NCBI GenBank assembly: GCA_035530655.1 | Contig: DATKUK010000006.1 | Location: forward strand, 1 to 64,000 | Length of the DNA: 64,000 bases | Direction: 5' to 3' | From: DATKUK01 sp035530655 | GTDB lineage: Bacteria; Planctomycetota; Phycisphaerae; UBA1845; DATKUK01 | In this document: piece by piece, positions 40,201-48,843 of the stretch | Numbering within the stretch: the first letter of the stretch is position 1 | How the letters are laid out: each line of letters opens with the position of its first letter | Notes under the pieces: generated by a model | What the model saw: only the letters and a program-made list of their open reading frames with translations | The model's database searches: none | What the model was told of the DNA's origin: nothing | Made by a program: the position numbers and the translations under genes

Positions 40201-41112
40201 ATGGCCAAAGGCGAACTGGCTCTGCTCGAGTGGCTGCGGAAGCGAAAGGCTTTCGACCCGCAGCGTGTGCCGATCGGCATTGGCGACGACATGGCCGCCG
40301 TTCGCTGCGGTGGCGAGACGGTGCTGCTGACCGCCGACATGCTGTTAGACGGGGTGCACTTCGAGACGGCCAGGCACACTCTCCGACAGATCGGACACAA
40401 AGCCATCGCCTCCAGCCTGAGCGACTGCGCCGCGATGGCTGCGACGCCGGCCGCTGCCCTGGTCAGTGTGGCCCTTCCTCGCACCTGGACGATGGAGCAG
40501 GCCAAGGAACTGTTCGAGGCCATGCGGTCGACCGCCGAGCAGTTTGAGTGCGACATTGTGGGCGGTGATATTACCAGTTGGGACAAGCCTTTAGCCGTCG
40601 ACGTAGCCATGCTTGCGCAAATGCCCCACGGGCGCCGTCCCGTGCGGCGCGACGGCGCGCGACCGGGAGACGCCATCTACGTCACGGGCGAACTGGGCGG
40701 CAGTCTGGCGGGCAGGCACGTGGAGTTCGTTCCTCGCGTACGCGAAGCCTTGAAGCTGGCCGACGGGCTGGGCGATGGGCTCCACGCGATGATCGACATC
40801 TCCGACGGGCTGGCCTTGGACCTATGGCGAGTCTGCCAGGCGTCCGGTTGTGGCGCCGAATTGGACGCTCATGCCCTCATGCAGGTCGCCAGCGCCGCGG
40901 CCCGTATGCAGCCGGATCGTACGATTCAGCACATCCTGCACGACGGCGAAGATTTCGAGTTACTGCTGGCCACTTCGGGCAATCCCGAGGCGTTCGCTCC
41001 TCGCGGTGCCCTGACGCGCATCGGGCGAATTACGCAAGCCGGCCTGCATTTGCGGCATCCCGACGGGCACACCGAGACCATCGAGCCTCGCGGCTACGAG
41101 CATTTCCGATGA
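40201..41112 (+). CDS. thiL: Thiamine-monophosphate kinase
   Basis: A 303-residue PurM-like kinase that phosphorylates thiamine monophosphate to the coenzyme thiamine diphosphate. Visible are GIGDDMAAVRCGGETVLLTADMLLDGVHFE (metal and phosphate binding), DCAAMAATPAAALVSVALP, VGGDITSWDKPLAVDVAMLA and DISDGLALDLWRVCQASGCGAEL with HDGEDFELLL. The length and order are typical. It begins 22 bases after argH and its stop overlaps the tsaE start (ATGA), so translation is coupled. No other thiamine gene is nearby. Confidence 0.94.
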   Translation: MAKGELALLEWLRKRKAFDPQRVPIGIGDDMAAVRCGGETVLLTADMLLDGVHFETARHTLRQIGHKAIASSLSDCAAMAATPAAALVSVALPRTWTMEQAKELFEAMRSTAEQFECDIVGGDITSWDKPLAVDVAMLAQMPHGRRPVRRDGARPGDAIYVTGELGGSLAGRHVEFVPRVREALKLADGLGDGLHAMIDISDGLALDLWRVCQASGCGAELDAHALMQVASAAARMQPDRTIQHILHDGEDFELLLATSGNPEAFAPRGALTRIGRITQAGLHLRHPDGHTETIEPRGYEHFR

Positions 41113-41603
41113 GCCCGCCTCAGCAACGCCGGATCACCAGCACCAGTGTCGAACAGACGCTGGCGATAGGGCGAGGGCTCGGCGCTGCCCTGCAAAACGG
41201 CGATGTATTGGCCCTGATCGGTCCACTCGGGGCCGGCAAGACGCAACTGGTCAAGGGCATTGCCGCGGGCCTGGGCGTGATCGATTTGCGGAAGGTCAAC
41301 AGCCCTACCTTTGTGCTGGTCAACGAATATCAGGGGCGGCTCCACCTGTACCACATCGACGTGTATCGGCTGCGCCATGGCAGTGAACTGCAAGCTCTCG
41401 GCTTCGACGAGATGTGTTTGGCCAGCGACGCCGCGGTGGTCATTGAATGGGCGGATCGCGTCGAGGACGTGCTGCCCGACAATTATGTCGGGATCCACCT
41501 TCATGTCGCCGGCGCCGACCGCCGGGAGTTGGTTCTCGAGGCGAACGGCCGGGGTTGCGGCCACCTGCTAGCCAGCCTTGACAGTACTGGAATCGCGTTC
41601 TAA
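41109..41603 (+). CDS. tsaE: tRNA threonylcarbamoyladenosine biosynthesis protein TsaE
   Basis: A 164-residue P-loop ATPase of the TsaBDE complex that makes t6A37 on ANN-decoding tRNAs. Walker A is GPLGAGKTQLVKGIAAGLG, followed by the family block VNSPTFVLVNEYQG and LYHIDVYRL, then the EWADRVEDVLPD segment. The ATG at 41109 overlaps the thiL stop by 4 bases. Bacterial tsaE next to thiL is a frequent arrangement. TsaB and TsaD are not in the window. Confidence 0.95.
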   Translation: MSPPQQRRITSTSVEQTLAIGRGLGAALQNGDVLALIGPLGAGKTQLVKGIAAGLGVIDLRKVNSPTFVLVNEYQGRLHLYHIDVYRLRHGSELQALGFDEMCLASDAAVVIEWADRVEDVLPDNYVGIHLHVAGADRRELVLEANGRGCGHLLASLDSTGIAF

Positions 41604-41633
41604 ACTCCTGGTTTCGCATTGGAGCGGCCAACG

Positions 41634-42509
41634 GTGGACACTGCGATAAGCAAAGCTCGCACGCTGATCGAGGCGCTGCCCTACGTCCAGCAGTATTACG
41701 GGCGCATGATCGTAGTGAAGCTGGGCGGATCGATCATGGAAGATGTGACCGCCGAGCGCGAGCTGCTGCGCGATGTGGTGTTCCTCAACTATGTGGGCGT
41801 TCAGCCGATCATCGTGCATGGCGGCGGCAAGGCGATCAGCGACGCGATGCGCCAGGCGGGCGTCGAGCCTCGCTTCGTGCAGGGCCTGCGCTACACCGAT
41901 CAAAAGACATTAGATATCGCCGAACAGGTCTTGTGCGGCCAGATCAACGGGCGAATCGTCGCCACGCTCGAAGAGCTTGGCGTCGAGGCCATCGGCCTGC
42001 ACAGCCTGGCCAGTTGCGTGCTCTTTGCCGAACAGGCCGGGGCGGAGGGAGGCGACGGACGCCCCGTCGATGTGGGCCGCGTGGGCCGCGTTACGCAGGT
42101 CAACGATCGCATCCTTCGCCTGCTGTGCAATGTCGACACGATTCCCGTGATCGCGACGATCGCCCGTGACCCCGACGGCGGCAAGTTGAACGTGAACGCC
42201 GACCATGCCGCCGGAGAGGTCGCTGCCGCCGTCGGTGCCGAGAAGCTCGTCGTATTGTCCGATACCCATGGCGTCCGGTGCGAGCGCGACGATCCCGACT
42301 CGCTGGTGTCGACGCTGCACGAGGGCGAGATCAGGGACTGGATCGAGCAGGGCCGCATCGATACCGGCATGCTTCCCAAGGTGCAGGCCTGCCTGCGCGC
42401 CCTGGAGGCCGGCGTGAAGAAGGCCCACATCATTGACGGTCGGCTCGCCCACTCCCTGTTGCTGGAAATCTTCACCGACAAGGGCATCGGCACGCAGATA
42501 TTGAGATAG
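41634..42509 (+). CDS. argB: Acetylglutamate kinase
   Basis: A 291-residue amino-acid kinase phosphorylating N-acetylglutamate. Motifs are MIVVKLGGSIMED, VHGGGKAISDAM, FVQGLRYTD, a GRVGRVTQVN segment, and the nucleotide-binding region KLNVNADHAAGEVAAAVGAEKLVVLSDTHGV in outline. The C-terminus GMLPKVQACLRALEAGVKKAHIIDGRLAHSLLLEIFTDKGIGTQI in outline is canonical. GTG 41634 has GGAG 9 bases upstream and is preferred over TTG 41619. The N-terminal helix (DTAISKARTLIEALPYVQQYYG) is the kind found in arginine-inhibited hexameric enzymes, which suggests feedback control. It lies 30 bases after tsaE. Confidence 0.96.
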   Translation: MDTAISKARTLIEALPYVQQYYGRMIVVKLGGSIMEDVTAERELLRDVVFLNYVGVQPIIVHGGGKAISDAMRQAGVEPRFVQGLRYTDQKTLDIAEQVLCGQINGRIVATLEELGVEAIGLHSLASCVLFAEQAGAEGGDGRPVDVGRVGRVTQVNDRILRLLCNVDTIPVIATIARDPDGGKLNVNADHAAGEVAAAVGAEKLVVLSDTHGVRCERDDPDSLVSTLHEGEIRDWIEQGRIDTGMLPKVQACLRALEAGVKKAHIIDGRLAHSLLLEIFTDKGIGTQILR

Positions 42510-42568
42510 GCGTCTCGACTCGCTGCGGGCGGCAGACTGGAACGGGACTCTTTCCGAGGGATAAAACG

Positions 42569-43771
42569 TTGAATTCACAGCAAGAAGTCTTCGAACAATA
42601 CGGCAAGTACGTCATCGGCAATTACGGACGCATGCCCGTTGTCGTCGTCCGGGCCGAGGGTAGCTACTTCTGGGACTTAAGCGACAAGCGGTACCTCGAT
42701 CTGTTTCCCGGATGGGGGTGCAGCGCGATCGGGCACTGCCACCCGAAGGTGGTAGCCGCCGTCCGTGAGCAGGTAGGGCGCCTGATCCACATGGACAACA
42801 CGTTCTACACGCTCGAACAGGGGCGGCTTGGGCAGATGGTCAGCGAACGCAGCTTCGGCGGTCAGTGCTTCTTCTGCAACAGCGGCGCCGAAGCGGTCGA
42901 AGCCGCCATCAAGCTTGCGCGTCGCGCCACGCCCGCGGGGCGCTACAAAATCATCACCATGGAGAAAAGCTTCCACGGTCGAACGTACGGGGCGATGTCG
43001 GCGACTGCCCAGTCGAAGACGCACGCGGGCAACGAGCCGCTGCTGGCCGGCTTCGTGTATGTGCCGTTTAACGACCTCGATGCCGTCGAAAAGGCCATCG
43101 ACGACGAGGTTGCCGCCGTGCTCGTCGAGCCCGTCCAGGGCGAAGGCGGTGTCAACGTGGCCGCCGACGGCTATCTGGCCGGTCTTCGGGAGCTGTGCGA
43201 CCGACACAATATGGTGCTGATCTTTGACGAGGTGCAGTGCGGAGGAGGCCGCACCGGACGATGGTTCGGCTATCAACACTGGGGCGTCGAACCCGACATC
43301 ATGACGCTGGCCAAGTCGCTCGGCGGCGGTGCCCCCATCGGTGCGGTCGTGGCCAAACCCGAGGTCGCCGCAACGCTGACTCCCGGATCGCATGCCTCGA
43401 CCTTCGGCGCCAACCCTCTGGTGGTTTCCGCCGCCATCGCCACCATCGAAGCCATTGAGCAGGAGGACCTTCTGGCCAATGCCCAACAGACGGGCGAGTA
43501 CGCGCGCGGCAAGGCGCGCGAGTTGGCCGGGCGCTGCGATCTGGTCGGCGCGACCCGTGGATTGGGTCTGATGCTGGGGATCGAGCTGAGGATTCCCGGG
43601 GCGCAGATCGTCGCCGATGCGATGGAGGCCGGTCTGCGAGTAAACTGCACTCAGGACACCATCTTACGTATGCTGCCGGCGATGAACGTCACACGCGAGC
43701 AACTCGACGAAGGGTTCGTCATACTCGAGCAGGTGCTTCGCCGCGCCGTCGAGAAGGGGGTGACAGGATGA
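42569..43771 (+). CDS. argD: Acetylornithine aminotransferase
   Basis: A 400-residue class-III PLP aminotransferase that forms N-acetylornithine from the semialdehyde. Key segments are YLDLFPGWGCSAIGHCHPKV, FCNSGAEAVEAAIKLAR, KSFHGRTYGAMSATAQ, EPVQGEGGVNV, LIFDEVQCGGGRTGRWFGYQ and the PLP-Lys block TLAKSLGGGAPIGAVV. The C-terminal GLRVNCTQDTILRMLPAMNVT is typical of ArgD rather than of GABA transaminases. TTG 42569 with GAGGGA upstream is the likely start. The stop overlaps the argF ATG (ATGA), so the two are coupled. Confidence 0.94.
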   Translation: MNSQQEVFEQYGKYVIGNYGRMPVVVVRAEGSYFWDLSDKRYLDLFPGWGCSAIGHCHPKVVAAVREQVGRLIHMDNTFYTLEQGRLGQMVSERSFGGQCFFCNSGAEAVEAAIKLARRATPAGRYKIITMEKSFHGRTYGAMSATAQSKTHAGNEPLLAGFVYVPFNDLDAVEKAIDDEVAAVLVEPVQGEGGVNVAADGYLAGLRELCDRHNMVLIFDEVQCGGGRTGRWFGYQHWGVEPDIMTLAKSLGGGAPIGAVVAKPEVAATLTPGSHASTFGANPLVVSAAIATIEAIEQEDLLANAQQTGEYARGKARELAGRCDLVGATRGLGLMLGIELRIPGAQIVADAMEAGLRVNCTQDTILRMLPAMNVTREQLDEGFVILEQVLRRAVEKGVTG

Positions 43772-44727
43772 ACCTGCCCGACCCTTTGCGCAATCTTGAG
43801 AACTTCGTGGCCGTCGCCGACCACTCGCCCGAAACGATCTGCGCTCTGCTCGACTATGCGGTCGAGCAGAAGAAGCGATTCCGTGCGGGCCGACTGGGAC
43901 CCTCACTAGAGCGCAAGACCCTCGCCATGATCTTTGAGAAGCCGTCGCTACGGACCCGCATCAGTTTTGAGGCGGCGATGGTCCACCTCGGCGGGCATGC
44001 GATCTGCCTCGATCAGCATCACATCGGCCTGGGAAAACGCGAGGCCGTCGAAGACGTCGCACGCGTCACCGGTCGCATGTGCGATGGAATCATGGCGCGG
44101 ACCTTCAGTCACGAACACGTCGAGGCGCTGGCCCGGTATGCCAATGTGCCCGTGATCAACGGTCTGACCGATCAATTCCACCCCTGTCAGGCCATGGCCG
44201 ACATGATGACCGTGCTCGAGCATTTCGGAGACGTGGCCGGCCGCACTCTCGTCTTTGTCGGCGACGGCAACAATGTCGCTCGATCGCTCGCATGGGCATG
44301 TTTCAAGCTCGGGGCCAACTTCGTCAACGTCTGCCCCCAGTCGTATCAACTCGAAGCTGAGTTGATCGAGCAACTCAGCCGCGAGGCAACCGGCCTGACG
44401 TTCGCTCGCACCGACGACATAGCCGGCGCGGTCGCCCGGGCCGACGTGATCTACACCGATACCTGGGTTTCGATGGGTCAGGAGGACGAAAAGCAGCAAC
44501 GCCAGCGGGACTTCGCCGACTATCAGGTCAACCAGCAGTTGGTGGATCGGGCGCCCGCCCATGCGGTGGTCATGCACTGTCTGCCGGCCTATCGTGAGGT
44601 GGAAATCACCTCCGAGGTGCTCGATTCGCCTCGGTGTATCGCGCTGGACGAAGCTGAAAATCGCCTGCACTTTCAGAGGGCCCTGCTGGAGGTGCTTATG
44701 GCCCACGGCAACACAACGCGAGGCTGA
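43768..44727 (+). CDS. argF: Ornithine carbamoyltransferase
   Basis: A 319-residue enzyme that makes citrulline from ornithine and carbamoyl phosphate. It contains the carbamoyl-phosphate motif EKPSLRTRISFE, the FHPCQAMADMMT block, the ornithine-binding SMG loop DTWVSMGQED and the HCLPAYR motif. The SMG loop argues for ornithine over acetyl- or succinylornithine. It shares carbamoyl phosphate with carB at the other side of the window. ATG 43768 overlaps argD by 4 bases. Confidence 0.96.
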   Translation: MNLPDPLRNLENFVAVADHSPETICALLDYAVEQKKRFRAGRLGPSLERKTLAMIFEKPSLRTRISFEAAMVHLGGHAICLDQHHIGLGKREAVEDVARVTGRMCDGIMARTFSHEHVEALARYANVPVINGLTDQFHPCQAMADMMTVLEHFGDVAGRTLVFVGDGNNVARSLAWACFKLGANFVNVCPQSYQLEAELIEQLSREATGLTFARTDDIAGAVARADVIYTDTWVSMGQEDEKQQRQRDFADYQVNQQLVDRAPAHAVVMHCLPAYREVEITSEVLDSPRCIALDEAENRLHFQRALLEVLMAHGNTTRG

Positions 44728-44769
44728 CCGGGCCGTTCGTTCAACGGCGCGTCGGCTAGGGAGGCTGCG

Positions 44770-45531
44770 GTGCTCAGATCCGATGGACGACGAGCCAACC
44801 AGCTCAGACCGATCGAGATACAGCGTGGTTACACCGAACTCGCCCACGGGTCGGTCCTGATGGCCATGGGGAAGACGCGCGTCCTGTGCACGGCCAGCGT
44901 CGAGCCGGGCGTGCCCGAGTGGCGCGAATCGCAGAACAGCGGATGGTTGACCGCCGAGTACGATATGCTTCCGGCTTCGACCGGCAGGCGCCGGATGCGA
45001 AGCCGCAATCGAGTCGACGGTCGATCACAGGAGATCCAGCGCCTGATTGGCCGCGCCCTGCGTGCCGTCGTCGATATGGACAAACTCGCACCGTACACGG
45101 TTTGGATCGACTGCGATGTCGTGCAGGCCGATGGCGGCACGCGGACCGCCGCCATCACCGGCGCATTCGTCGCCCTGCACGACGCCGTCGACCGTGCTCT
45201 TGCAGGCAAGTTGATCGCTGAACAACCGATCCTCGACAGCATCGCGGCCGTCAGCGTTGGGCGGGTTAACGGTACGCTGCTGCTGGATCTGGATTATCAG
45301 GAAGACGCCGCCGCCGAAGTCGACCTCAACGCTGCCATGACGGGCACCGGGCGGTTCGTAGAGATCCAGGGAACAGGCGAATCGGCCACTTTTACTCGAG
45401 CCGAGCTTGATAGAATGTTACGGTTGGTCGAACGCGGGTGCCGGCAGCTTCATCGCTGCCAGCAGCAGGCCCTCGATCGTACGAGGCCCGGTGCCACCCG
45501 TTTAGCGAAACGATCACCAACCAGGCGTTAG
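44770..45531 (+). CDS. rph: Ribonuclease PH
   Basis: A 253-residue phosphorolytic 3'-5' exoribonuclease that trims tRNA 3' ends. It begins MLRSDGRRANQLRPIEIQRGYTELAHGSVLMAMGKTRVLCTASVE in outline and has the conserved SRNRVDGRSQEIQRLIGRALRAVVD block (in outline) and the catalytic DCDVVQADGGTRTAAITGA and VDLNAAMTGTGRFVEIQGTGE segments. The GTG start at 44770 has AGGGAGG 5 bases upstream. rph beside rdgB is a very common bacterial pairing; here one extra gene lies between them. Confidence 0.96.
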   Translation: MLRSDGRRANQLRPIEIQRGYTELAHGSVLMAMGKTRVLCTASVEPGVPEWRESQNSGWLTAEYDMLPASTGRRRMRSRNRVDGRSQEIQRLIGRALRAVVDMDKLAPYTVWIDCDVVQADGGTRTAAITGAFVALHDAVDRALAGKLIAEQPILDSIAAVSVGRVNGTLLLDLDYQEDAAAEVDLNAAMTGTGRFVEIQGTGESATFTRAELDRMLRLVERGCRQLHRCQQQALDRTRPGATRLAKRSPTRR

Positions 45532-45537
45532 ACGTCC

Positions 45538-46347
45538 ATGTGCCGTCAAGCGATTTGGCTGACCCTCGTACCGCTGGCCTGTTTCGCCTGCGACCCACCG
45601 CAGGCAGGGACCGCGTGGAATTGGGATCTCGGCGCGCGCGCCAACAGGCAAGCCTGGACCATCCTCTGCCTGGAAGCCGCCGATCCGCAGCGTCAAACCA
45701 ACGTCGAGATGCTGGCCGAAGGCCTGCGCCAGCGCAAGGAGCTGGACGGCTCGGAAGTCCACGTCGAGCATGGCCCTCAGGTAAGCCGCATCTACTACGG
45801 TACTTACTACGGCAGCACGGACCGAGCCACCGGTCGCTGGCGGCTTGATCCGCGTTGTGCTCGGGACGTGCGGTACATTCGATCACTGAGCGTCGGCGAG
45901 GCCATGCCCTTCCTCATGGCCAAGCCCATGCCCAGGCCGACGCTTCGCGAGGATCCGCCGGAGTGGGACCTGCGCAACGCCCCCGGCGTGTACGCCCTGC
46001 AAGTCTGCTACTGCATCAACAAGCCGGGGTTTCCCGATCGCCGTGAGGGCGCCGTGGCCATCGTCCGACAACTCCGCAGCGAAGGCGAGCAGGCCTACTA
46101 CTACCACGGATCCGTCAAAAGCCTGGTCTGCGTGGGGAGTTTTGACGAATCCGCAGTCACCGCAGACAGGCAAGGGCGCCGCCGCTACAGTCAGGAAGTC
46201 ATCGATCTGCAGAACCGGCGAGAGGACTTTCAATTCAACACCGAATGGCTTCAGAAGGTATACCGCATCGGCCCCGACGGCCAGCGGAACGCGGCCAAAT
46301 CCTTCCTAGTGGGAATTCCGCGGGATGAGGAATCGCCGCTATGGTGA
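45538..46347 (+). CDS. Exported protein with two SPOR-like repeats
   Basis: A 269-residue protein with a short exported N-terminus (MCRQAIWLTLVPLACFAC), possibly a lipoprotein with an LAC-type lipobox. Two segments share one pattern. The first is AWTILCLEAADPQRQTNVEMLAEGLRQ, then VHVEHGPQVSRIYYGTY. The second is VYALQVCYCINKPGFPDRREGAVAIVRQLRSEGEQ (in outline), then AYYYHGSVKSLVCVGSFDES. This strand-helix-strand layout with a terminal G-x-F resembles SPOR domains, which bind denuded peptidoglycan at division sites. It lies 6 bases after rph and overlaps rdgB by 7 bases. The SPOR assignment is my pattern reading and is not certain. Confidence 0.65.
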   Translation: MCRQAIWLTLVPLACFACDPPQAGTAWNWDLGARANRQAWTILCLEAADPQRQTNVEMLAEGLRQRKELDGSEVHVEHGPQVSRIYYGTYYGSTDRATGRWRLDPRCARDVRYIRSLSVGEAMPFLMAKPMPRPTLREDPPEWDLRNAPGVYALQVCYCINKPGFPDRREGAVAIVRQLRSEGEQAYYYHGSVKSLVCVGSFDESAVTADRQGRRRYSQEVIDLQNRREDFQFNTEWLQKVYRIGPDGQRNAAKSFLVGIPRDEESPLW

Positions 46348-46970
46348 CCGAGCCGACAGTCGACCGCCTCCTGGTGGCGACCACGAATCCCGGTAAATTT
46401 CGCGAAATCGCCGAGCTGTTGGGCTCACTACCGATCGAACTGGTCAGCCTCGATAAGCTTGCGCCCGCGCCACCGGTTGCCGAGGATGGGGCGACGTTCG
46501 CGGAGAACGCCACCAAGAAAGCACAGCACTACGCAGCCTGGAGCGGCATGTGGGCCCTGGGCGAGGACTCGGGCCTCGAGGTACACGCCCTTGGCGGCGC
46601 GCCGGGCGTTTACTCCGCCCGATACGCTGGTCCCGAGGCCAATGATGCCGCCAACAACGCCAAGCTGGTCAAGGCCCTGGCCGATGTGCCGACGCACGAA
46701 CGTCAGGCGCGGTTCCGCTGCGCGATGGTGCTGGCGGCGCCCGACCGCGTCCTCGCCCAAACCGAGGGAACCGTCGAAGGCTGCATCATCGACCAGCCGC
46801 GTGGCCACAACGGCTTCGGCTACGACCCACACTTCTTTGTGCCGGAACTAGGTTGTACGACGGCCGAACTGCCCCGGCATCGGAAGAACGAAATCAGCCA
46901 CCGTGGACAGGCGCTTCGCGCCATGCGGCGGGCCATCCATGCCCTGCTCACCAAGCACCCCGCCGGCTAG
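46341..46970 (+). CDS. rdgB: dITP/XTP pyrophosphatase
   Basis: A 209-residue Ham1/RdgB house-cleaning enzyme that hydrolyses dITP, ITP and XTP to monophosphates. The substrate loop is LVATTNPGKFREIAELL; the catalytic metal region is ALGEDSGLEVHALGGAPGVYSARYAG; the C-terminal signatures are GFGYDPHFFVPELG and ISHRGQAL. The ATG at 46341 lies within the end of the preceding gene, so translation is coupled. It closes the argH-to-rdgB run; the next gene has its own promoter. Confidence 0.96.
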   Translation: MVTEPTVDRLLVATTNPGKFREIAELLGSLPIELVSLDKLAPAPPVAEDGATFAENATKKAQHYAAWSGMWALGEDSGLEVHALGGAPGVYSARYAGPEANDAANNAKLVKALADVPTHERQARFRCAMVLAAPDRVLAQTEGTVEGCIIDQPRGHNGFGYDPHFFVPELGCTTAELPRHRKNEISHRGQALRAMRRAIHALLTKHPAG

Positions 46971-47021
46971 ACACGGTCGGGTGTAGTCCGGCTGCCTCCG
47001 AGGGCCAAGGGGCCCTTCTCC

Positions 47022-47050
47022 TTGGCGGGGCGTCTACATGCCTCTATAAT
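47022..47050 (+). promoter_or_regulatory. Predicted sigma70-type promoter of the polyamine genes
   Basis: TTGGCG (47022-47027) and a consensus TATAAT (47045-47050) are separated by 17 bases. Transcription would start near 47057, about 54 bases before the arginine decarboxylase ATG. An inverted repeat CCAAGG/CCTTGG overlaps the -35 side and could end rdgB transcription or bind a regulator. Confidence 0.72.
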
Positions 47051-47110
47051 CGCCCCGACTTCACAGCGGATTCTCGGCTAAGTGCGGTTGATTGCTGGAG
47101 GATAGGCCAC

Positions 47111-47659
47111 ATGGCATTGGTGCCGAAGGAGATGATCTTCACCAAGGGCGTGGGACAACACCGCCACAACCTTCAGTCTTTCGAACTGGCGTTGCGCCAG
47201 GCCGGCATCGCGCACTGCAATCTGGTGCGCGTCAGCAGTATTTTCCCGCCTGGCTGCAAGATCGTACCGTGGCGGGTCGGACTACGGAAACTCCAGCCGG
47301 GCCAGATCACCCATGTCGTCCTGGCCGAGACGCGCACCGACGAGCCGGGCCGACTGCTCGCCGCGGGCATCGGCTTGGCCGTACCGGCCGGCGGCGACAA
47401 ATATGGCTACATCTCCGAGCACCACGGCTTCGGCATGACGGCCCGCAAGTGTGCCGACCTGGTCGAGGATATGGCTGCTTCTATGCTGGCCTCCACTCTG
47501 GGCATTGAATTTGATCCGGATACGGCCTATGACGAACGGCGCGAAATCTATCGGATGAGCGGTCAGATCGTTCGCACCCAGGCCGTCGTACAGACGGCCA
47601 AGGCCGACAAGAACGGTCTGTGGACCACCGTGGTTGCGGCCGCCGTGTTCATCTACTGA
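47111..47659 (+). CDS. Pyruvoyl-dependent arginine decarboxylase
   Basis: A 182-residue PvlArgDC that decarboxylates arginine to agmatine using a self-made pyruvoyl group instead of PLP. The processing site is VRVSSIFPPGCK, with cleavage expected between Ser42 and Ser43. The rest matches the family: LPAGxxVxxVxAET-like GQITHVVLAETRTDEPG, AAGIGLAVPAGGDKYGYISEHHG and DPDTAYDERREIYRMSG. ATG 47111 has GGAGG about 9 bases upstream; the frame extends to 46853 inside rdgB, but those codons are not used. It is followed by a deoxyhypusine-synthase-like gene and agmatinase, giving arginine to agmatine to putrescine. The family is well known in archaea and chlamydiae. Confidence 0.95.
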   Translation: MALVPKEMIFTKGVGQHRHNLQSFELALRQAGIAHCNLVRVSSIFPPGCKIVPWRVGLRKLQPGQITHVVLAETRTDEPGRLLAAGIGLAVPAGGDKYGYISEHHGFGMTARKCADLVEDMAASMLASTLGIEFDPDTAYDERREIYRMSGQIVRTQAVVQTAKADKNGLWTTVVAAAVFIY

Positions 47660-47712
47660 TCGCTTGGCAGCATGGCGAATCCGCAGGACTCGATCGTATC
47701 AAGAGGGAGTTC

Positions 47713-48843
47713 ATGTCTCATTCTCACGAAGATGCCGTCAAAGACCGGTACATGCAAGGTCGGACTATTGAGCCTCTGCAACTGGGGGGCAACGAGAATG
47801 TCGCCGACATGATTGACAACGTGTTCGCCGCCTCGGGCTTCAATGCCCGTCGACTCGCCGAAGCCGCGCACCTGTTCTCACGAATGCTCGACGGGCCTGC
47901 CACCGTGGCGCTGACGCTTGCCGGCGCGATGACCCCAATCGGCATGAGCGGGCCGATCGTCCGCCTGATCGAAAACGGCTTTGTCGATTTTGTGATCTCC
48001 ACCGGTGCCAACCTGTACCATGACCTGCACCGGCCGTTCGGGATGCCTATGGTCCAGGGCCACGCATCGGCCGACGACGACGAATTGGCCGAGATGGGCA
48101 TCGCCCGCATCTTCGATGTGTTCATCGAAGACGAGGACACGCTGATGGCCAGCGACCGCGTTATCCTCAACGCCGTGCGGGAGCTTCAGGACGGTCATCC
48201 CGTCTCTACCGCGTCTCTGCACTATGCCCTGGGCCAGCGCATCGCCCGCAAAGCGCCTCAACCAAGGAAGTCCATACTGGCCGTCGCGGCTGAGTACGAC
48301 GTGCCGGTTTTCACGTCTTCTCCGGGCGATTCCTCGATCGGCATGAACCTGGTGCCGGGACATCTATTCGGCCAGCCGGTGCGGCTCGATCCGATCCTCG
48401 ACGTGATCGAATCGACCGCGATCGTGCGGGCGGCCGACAAGAACGGCGTCATCGAAGTCGGCGGCGGCTCGCCCAAGAACTTCTACCTTCAGACGCAACC
48501 CACCCTTCATCAGATTCTGCTGGACCGCAGCAAGGGTGGCCACGACTACGTGATCCAACTCACCGTCGACGCGCCGCATTGGGGCGGCCTGTCCGGCGCG
48601 ACCCCCAGCGAGGCGCGAAGCTGGGGCAAGATCAAGGAGGCCACCCGCAACAACGTCGTGGTCTACTCGTGCGCATCGCTGACATTGCCGCTGCTGGCGC
48701 AATACGTCCTGATCCGCAACAAGCCGCGCCAACCTAAACGCCTCATGAAGGACCTGCCGGAAATGGTGGAACAGCTCAAAGCTTTCGCCGCGAGCAATCA
48801 GGAGTTGCGCGATCAGCTCAAGGCGTACTATCCGATTCTTTGA
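47713..48843 (+). CDS. Deoxyhypusine-synthase-family protein (probable aminobutyltransferase)
   Basis: A 376-residue member of the DHS family, which uses NAD to move an aminobutyl group from spermidine or a related amine. Visible segments are TLAGAMTPIGMSGPIVRLIENG, VDFVISTGANLYHDLH, FTSSPGDSSIGMNL and the active-site strand ADKNGVIEVGGGSPKNF, whose Lys255 aligns with the enzyme's covalent-intermediate Lys. Bacteria have EF-P rather than eIF5A, so true hypusine formation is unlikely. Bacterial homologues are thought to make homospermidine or to act on agmatine-derived amines. The ATG at 47713 has AGAGGGAG upstream. It sits 53 bases after the decarboxylase and ends in a TTGA overlap with agmatinase. 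Confidence 0.88.
   Translation: MSHSHEDAVKDRYMQGRTIEPLQLGGNENVADMIDNVFAASGFNARRLAEAAHLFSRMLDGPATVALTLAGAMTPIGMSGPIVRLIENGFVDFVISTGANLYHDLHRPFGMPMVQGHASADDDELAEMGIARIFDVFIEDEDTLMASDRVILNAVRELQDGHPVSTASLHYALGQRIARKAPQPRKSILAVAAEYDVPVFTSSPGDSSIGMNLVPGHLFGQPVRLDPILDVIESTAIVRAADKNGVIEVGGGSPKNFYLQTQPTLHQILLDRSKGGHDYVIQLTVDAPHWGGLSGATPSEARSWGKIKEATRNNVVVYSCASLTLPLLAQYVLIRNKPRQPKRLMKDLPEMVEQLKAFAASNQELRDQLKAYYPIL

Noticed and set aside
46853..47110. N-terminal extension of the arginine decarboxylase frame into rdgB
   Set aside because: The extension overlaps conserved rdgB codons, and the ATG at 47111 has a strong Shine-Dalgarno, a promoter at the right distance and normal family length.
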